Positions 60,228-64,000 of a stretch of 64,000 nt of DNA are shown here, in pieces. The position numbers and the translations under genes were made by a program. The notes under the pieces are model-generated. The model was not told where the DNA came from, ran no database searches, and saw nothing but the letters and a program-made list of their open reading frames with translations. The stretch is from Dactylococcopsis salina PCC 8305 (GTDB taxonomy: Bacteria; Cyanobacteriota; Cyanobacteriia; Cyanobacteriales; Rubidibacteraceae), in the NCBI RefSeq assembly GCF_000317615.1, contig NC_019780.1, forward strand, positions 434,001 to 498,000. Reading direction: 5' to 3'. The stretch's first letter is position 1. Each line of letters begins with the position of its first letter.

Positions 60228-60707
60228 ATGAATTGGCAAAAATTACGACAAATTCTCATTGTATTTATTGCAGGTATTTTCTTATTTGTTACTACCGCTT
60301 GTGGAAGTGAAGCCTCTGATCAAACTCAATCAGATGAGGATGTTCAGCAAATTCCTACCGAGTTGACTCAAGAAACGGAAGACACCGCAACTTCTGACGC
60401 TGAGGAAGAGGAAGTTGTAGAGGAAGACACTGCTAGTCTTGAAGAGGAAGAAGTAGTCGAGGAAACCACGACTCCTGACGCTGAGGAAGAGGAAGTTGTA
60501 GAGGAAACCGCAACTCCTGACGCTGAGGAAGAGGAAGTTGTAGAGGAAACCGCAACTCCTGACGCTGAAGAAGAGGAAGCCGTCGAAGAAGACACTGCTA
60601 ATCTTGAAGAGGAAGAAGTTGTAGAGGAAACCGCAACTCCTGACGCTGAAGAAGAGGAAGCCGTCGAAGAAGACACTGCCGCTGTTTATGGGCTAATCTA
60701 TTCCTAA
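60228..60707 (+). CDS. Acidic repeat lipoprotein
   Basis: 159 residues. A lipoprotein signal (LRQILIVFIAGIFLFVTTAC) with cysteine in the lipobox TTAC would place it in the outer or inner membrane facing the periplasm. The mature part is an imperfect repeat of ETATPDAEEEEVVE/EDTANLEEEE units, extremely acidic. A good ribosome binding site (AAGGAG) precedes the ATG. The repeats are coded by near-identical DNA units (GACGCTGAGGAAGAGGAAG), so copy number may vary between strains. No family was recognised; charge-rich surface or calcium-binding behaviour is a guess. Confidence 0.82.
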   Translation: MNWQKLRQILIVFIAGIFLFVTTACGSEASDQTQSDEDVQQIPTELTQETEDTATSDAEEEEVVEEDTASLEEEEVVEETTTPDAEEEEVVEETATPDAEEEEVVEETATPDAEEEEAVEEDTANLEEEEVVEETATPDAEEEEAVEEDTAAVYGLIYS

Positions 60708-60740
60708 ACGTGAGTTAACTTGAATTCATTAAGGAGTGAT

Positions 60741-61325
60741 ATGGTTAAAACTGCTTCTACAATGTTGGATTTAGGGACAAAAGCTCCCAACTTTCAACTT
60801 CCTGATACGGTTTCTGGGGAAACGATTTCCCTAGAGACATTTGCCGATAAAAAAGGGTTGTTGGTGATGTTTATTTGTCAACATTGTCCTTTTGTTAAGC
60901 ATATTAAATCAGAGTTGGCTCGCATTGGGAAAGATTATGTGGAGAAGGGCTTAGGAGTGGTTGCGATTAGCTCTAATAGCGTCGAAACTCATCCTGATGA
61001 TGCTCCTGAAAATCTTAAGGCGATGGCGGAAGAAGAAGGGTTTAATTTCCCTTTCTGCTATGACGAAACCCAAGAGGTGGCTAAAGCCTATACAGCTGCT
61101 TGTACTCCTGATTTTTTCCTATTCGATCGCGATCGCAGTCTAGTTTATCGTGGACAACTTGATGATAGTAGTCCAGGCAATGATGAACCCGTAAATGGGA
61201 AAGACTTGCGAGCTGCGATCGAAAATGTTTTAGCGGATCAACCAGTGAACCCCGAACAACAACCGAGTATCGGCTGTAATATCAAGTGGGCGCCTGGTAA
61301 TGAACCACCTTATTTTCAAGGTTAA
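60741..61325 (+). CDS. Thioredoxin-fold AhpC/TSA-like protein with CxxC
   Basis: About 194 residues from the ATG at 60741, which has AAGGAG nearby; the frame opens seven codons earlier. LDLGTKAPNFQLPDTVSGET is the peroxiredoxin-like start, and the redox site is MFICQHCPFVKHIKSEL, a CxxC followed by Pro. Further along, AISSNSVETHPDDAPENLK and YTAACTPDFFLFDRD match the thioredoxin-like AhpC/TSA family abundant in cyanobacteria. A disulfide oxidoreductase or peroxidase role in the cytosol is likely but untested. The acidic lipoprotein gene ends 33 bases upstream. Confidence 0.87.
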   Translation: MVKTASTMLDLGTKAPNFQLPDTVSGETISLETFADKKGLLVMFICQHCPFVKHIKSELARIGKDYVEKGLGVVAISSNSVETHPDDAPENLKAMAEEEGFNFPFCYDETQEVAKAYTAACTPDFFLFDRDRSLVYRGQLDDSSPGNDEPVNGKDLRAAIENVLADQPVNPEQQPSIGCNIKWAPGNEPPYFQG

Positions 61326-61827
61326 ATAAGTTCATTCGGTTAAAACTAATGTCAACGACCCACCGTTAAACCTCTTGGGAGGTTATAACGGGGGCTTCTT
61401 GAAGCCCACAAGTTGACCAGCCTAAGTCTCTAGAAGACTACGTTTCTAAAGCCATCACACCTCGGAATGCGTGCTAGTTCCCCGCTCTGTGGTTAACAGT
61501 TAAACATTCCTAACTGGGTTAAGAAAGTGCTGTTAGCTTGACAAACTTTAGAAACCTTGGCGAAGCATACTTAACTCGGTGTAGCGAAGTATCCCATTAC
61601 TGGGAACTAAAGGGAGACTACACCTCTCTCCCTTTAACCTTTTGTAAACATATCAAATGGAGGACGTGCTTTCCTAAGGGGCTGTCGTCTGGGGTTTCCC
61701 CAGACGTTTATACGCCCCGTCTCCCCCTAACCTTCGGTATAGAGGGAGTCTCCAGCACGAAGAATAGATGAAATCGACTTATTGTTGCTACACCCCCCTA
61801 TAATCCCCCCTAACCCCCCTTTGAAAG
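61326..61827 (-). other. Structured non-coding region, probable remnant of a tnpB element or ncRNA
   Basis: The region has no credible gene but several strong stems. Two close stems form AACCTC/GAGGTT within CCGTT/AACGG (61363-61391). Others are GGGCTTC/GAAGCCC (61392-61407), AAAGGGAGA/TCTCCCTTT (61610-61636), and CGTCTGGGG-TTT-CCCCAGACG (61687-61707). Read on the minus strand, the segment AAGAAGCCCCC...GGTGGGTCGTTGACA at 61352-61403 resembles the hairpin right end of IS200/IS605 tnpB elements. A decayed element or guide-RNA-only remnant is the best guess. Confidence 0.45.
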
Positions 61828-62056
61828 GCAGGGCTGTTTCATTCTTTTAAAATTAAGGGAGGTAGGGAGATGGGGGAGACAAGGGAGACAAGGGAGATGG
61901 GGGAGATTTCAGGACTCTTTTTTCTTATGAAAAAGCCAAAAAGTAGGAAAAACGTCTCGATCGAACGTACCGTAAGAGGTTCAGGCGATCGAGCGAAGCT
62001 CGGTGCGCGGAGCGCAATCGCTGCCAATTTTGACCCCGAGAATGAAACAGCCCTGC
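61828..62056. mobile_element. MITE-A copy 3 (229 bp)
   Basis: Starts GCAGGGCTGTTTCATTCT, ends AATGAAACAGCCCTGC; flanked by the perfect 9-base duplication CTTTGAAAG (61819-61827 and 62057-62065). It lies inside a CCCCCCTTTGAAAGGGGGG palindrome. It is inverted relative to copy 2: the CTCCC tract is here GGGAG-rich at the left, and the mini-hairpins are at 61990-62015. It carries two of the four mini-hairpins found in copy 2. Confidence 0.93.
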
Positions 62057-62190
62057 CTTTGAAAGGGGGGAAAAGAAATAACACTCCTTTGAAAGGGGGG
62101 AAAAGAAATAACCTTGCTTTCCCCCAAGATTGGGGGTGAGGGGGCTGAAGTTGAAAAATGTTGGGTTTCACCCAACCTACTTTTTTAGGT
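62057..62190. repeat. G/C palindromes and a short GTTGGGT hairpin
   Basis: Two tandem CTTTGAAAGGGGGGAAAAG units with AAATAAC spacers (62057-62112), a CCCCCAAGATTGGGGG hairpin (62121-62136), and GTTGGGT-TTC-ACCCAAC (62160-62176), the shortest member of the GTTGGGT family, with a three-base loop. Confidence 0.85.
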
Positions 62191-62568
62191 TTAGAAGATG
62201 TTATCTAAATCTAATGCTTGTGAGCCACCTTCTTGTAATTTAGATAGTAAAATTCGCAGTTGTGACCAAACTAAGCGCCCAGTGAGAAGTGTTAAAGGTA
62301 GGCTAATCGCGCTGGAAATTAACCAATTATTAATAACAATTTGTAAACCAGCGGCTAAAAAGGTAAAAATACCGCCACAAATCCCTAAAAAGGGAACAAA
62401 GAGAGATAAAGTTTGTAAGGATTCTCCTTGATTTTGTTCTTTAGAGTTATACCATTGCTTGACATTTTCTTTAAGCACTTTTTGGAAAGCTGTACCACAA
62501 CTGACACTGATCAAAATTCCAAACAAGAGGAGTAAGTAGGGAGGTTGAGCAAAGAGATAGGAATACAT
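62191..62568 (-). CDS. Small membrane protein of unknown function
   Basis: 125 residues with three hydrophobic segments (LLLLFGILISVSCGTAFQ, LSLFVPFLGICGGIFTFLAA and LISSAISLPLTLLTG) and a hydrophilic loop KENVKQWYNSKEQNQGESL. I do not recognise a family. There is no signal-type cleavage site, so it is probably an inner or thylakoid membrane protein. It is co-directional with and 58 bases downstream of the second ABC1 kinase gene, so it may be part of that transcription unit. Confidence 0.72.
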   Translation of the reverse strand: MYSYLFAQPPYLLLLFGILISVSCGTAFQKVLKENVKQWYNSKEQNQGESLQTLSLFVPFLGICGGIFTFLAAGLQIVINNWLISSAISLPLTLLTGRLVWSQLRILLSKLQEGGSQALDLDNIF

Positions 62569-62626
62569 AATTTTAATGACTTTTTTTGAGTAATGATTAA
62601 TGATTGATGACTAAACGATCGAGCGG

Positions 62627-64000
62627 TTACTTGCTTTGTTGGATCGCTGCGGCTTCTGTTAAGGAGATTTCTCGTAAGCTATCTAAAGCAACATCAAATA
62701 ATTTAGCAGGTTTTAGGTCGTCTTTAACTAAATTCCACAGCCGTTGCATTTGTTCAGTTTGCAGTTGCTCATCTTCAGTTAAGGCTAACAATAATTTCCG
62801 CCGTAAATAATTCCCTTCCTCGGAAAGCAAATATTGTAAACCTAACCGCGCGGTGGGGAGTAGATCAAAATTTTCACCATTACTGCGCGCGATCGAGATC
62901 ATATTCTCCAACCGTTGCCATTGGAATTTACCATCTTTAAACAGCACTTCCAACAATCGTTGACGCATTTCAGGAGACTCTCCGCGTAGCAATCTTTGAG
63001 CAACATAAGGATAAGCAACTTCGACGATTTTAAAGTCTGGATCAAGGGTTAAGGCTAAACCTTCTTGAGTAATTAAAGAGCGAATAATCAACGCAAATTT
63101 TGCTGGTACTCGGAAGGGATATTCATACATCAATTCTGAAAATTGATCGGTAATGGTTTTAAAATTAAAGTTCTTAACACTTTCCCCCATCGCGTTTCCC
63201 AACACTTGTTCTAAAGCTGGTAAAATCGGCTCAATTTTAGTATTGGGTGCGAGGAAACCCAGAAACACAAAATCCTCAGCTAAACGATGATAATCTTGAT
63301 TTAACAAGTGAACGATCGAACTAGCAATGGTTTCTTTTGTCTCTTCCTCCAATTGATCCATCATGCCAAAATCAATATAAGCCATGCGTCCATCTGCCAT
63401 GGCAAATAAATTCCCAGGATGGGGATCAGCATGGAAAAAACCATGTTCTAAAAGCTGTCGCAAACCAGCAATAACACCGACTTCAACTAATTGATTCTGC
63501 TCTAAATTCGCGGCTTTAATTTGATCAGTATCAGTGAGCTTAAAGCCATTAATCCATTCCAAAGTTAAAACACAATAAGTGCTGTAATCCCAATAAATCT
63601 TCGGCACTTTAATTGTTGAGTCATTTTGGAAATTACGAGCAAATTTTTCAGCATTTTTCCCTTCATTAATGTAATCAATTTCTTCAAAAAGTTTCATCCC
63701 AAACTCATCAATGATCAGGGTTAAATCATGTCCGAGATTTAAAGGAAGCCAAGATTTAAACTTACTCATACCCGATCGCATAATAAATAAATCAAGGGTA
63801 AGAATTGGCTCTAAATTGGGACGTTGTACTTTCACCGCGACTTCTTCCCCAGTGTGGAGAACACCGCGATAAACTTGTCCTAAACTGGCGGCGGCGACAG
63901 GTTGAGGAGAAATTTCTCGATAAACCTCTTTGACAGGACGCTGCAATTCTTGTTCAATAATTTGGAAGGCGATCGCGCTATCAAAACAAGGAAGCTCATC
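62627..64000 (-). CDS. ABC1/UbiB-family kinase (5' part outside the window)
   Basis: 458 in-frame codons to the window edge; the gene continues beyond base 64000, so the start is not visible. VAAASLGQVYRGVLHTGEEV with VAVKVQRP, FHADPHPGNLFAMADGRMAY and DFGMMDQL are the kinase landmarks. It is clearly a paralogue of the protein at 54197-56173, sharing the C-terminal pattern (MYEYPFRVPAKFALIIRSLI). UbiB-type kinases support quinone/prenyl-lipid metabolism. The TTG that looks like a start at 63946 is internal to the conserved domain. Confidence 0.92.
   Translation of the reverse strand, partial: DELPCFDSAIAFQIIEQELQRPVKEVYREISPQPVAAASLGQVYRGVLHTGEEVAVKVQRPNLEPILTLDLFIMRSGMSKFKSWLPLNLGHDLTLIIDEFGMKLFEEIDYINEGKNAEKFARNFQNDSTIKVPKIYWDYSTYCVLTLEWINGFKLTDTDQIKAANLEQNQLVEVGVIAGLRQLLEHGFFHADPHPGNLFAMADGRMAYIDFGMMDQLEEETKETIASSIVHLLNQDYHRLAEDFVFLGFLAPNTKIEPILPALEQVLGNAMGESVKNFNFKTITDQFSELMYEYPFRVPAKFALIIRSLITQEGLALTLDPDFKIVEVAYPYVAQRLLRGESPEMRQRLLEVLFKDGKFQWQRLENMISIARSNGENFDLLPTARLGLQYLLSEEGNYLRRKLLLALTEDEQLQTEQMQRLWNLVKDDLKPAKLFDVALDSLREISLTEAAAIQQSK

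Noticed and set aside
60368..60676. Long serine-rich frame antisense to the acidic lipoprotein
   Set aside because: A mirror of the GAA/GAG-rich repeats; the sense strand has a signal peptide, lipobox and ribosome binding site.
61538..61771. 77-codon plus-strand frame in the structured region
   Set aside because: It crosses several strong stems and has no protein-like features; non-coding structure is more likely.

Overview
The window is a stretch of cyanobacterial chromosome. It carries psbI, an orphan cpcF-type bilin lyase gene, a C-terminally extended [2Fe-2S] ferredoxin, solanesyl diphosphate synthase, a FurC/PerR-type regulator and many families restricted to cyanobacteria (DUF2232, DUF3134, DUF4330, DUF4336, DUF1823). 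The HIP1 octamer GCGATCGC and its core CGATCG occur throughout. GC content is moderate to low. A unicellular cyanobacterium of the Halothece/Dactylococcopsis/Cyanothece kind would fit, but the species cannot be fixed from sequence reading alone.

Layout. 0-5 kb: end of a porin gene, a methyltransferase, hemE, a small unknown gene followed by cpcF, an Uma2 nuclease, ferredoxin and tRNA-Ser(GGA). 5-12 kb: DUF2232 membrane protein, Crp-type regulator, LivH-type permease with a tnpB element lodged just upstream, cupin, LRAT-like protein, and a ydcF-cobK-DUF2470 cluster. 12-24 kb: glucan phosphorylase, a PIN toxin pair, sds, ExoD, TPR and DUF4330 proteins, an alpha/beta hydrolase, and a membrane protein overlapping a large RTX metalloprotease. 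24-37 kb: Rrf2 regulator with cysK, ROK kinase, SLH porin, ABC ATPase, icd, MFS transporter, DUF433/DUF5615 pair, Fur-family regulator divergent from purS-purQ, and glmU. 37-39 kb: a tnpB gene broken by nested repeat insertions. 39-49 kb: TspO-like protein, HD hydrolase, MscS channel, psbI, perR, Ski2-like helicase, tatC, aldo/keto reductase and CobT-like protein. 49-64 kb: Tat lipoprotein, second Uma2, Gfo/Idh/MocA oxidoreductase, DUF6888/DUF6887 pair, a 79-bp minisatellite, two ABC1/UbiB kinases, DUF4336, a CapD/FlaA1-type epimerase, an acidic lipoprotein and a thioredoxin-fold protein.

Most genes are single housekeeping genes or short operons. The most unusual content is between the genes. 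There are several interleaved families of dispersed palindromic repeats, heptanucleotide arrays abutting stop codons, and at least two MITE-like families. One MITE family (terminal repeat GCAGGGCTGTTTCATTCT, 9-bp target duplications) has three complete copies here. One copy sits inside another MITE and one inside a tnpB gene. Two copies carry a variable set of tiny hairpins with three-base loops inside a HIP1 site that is intact in the third copy. No CRISPR array, rRNA or prophage was seen.
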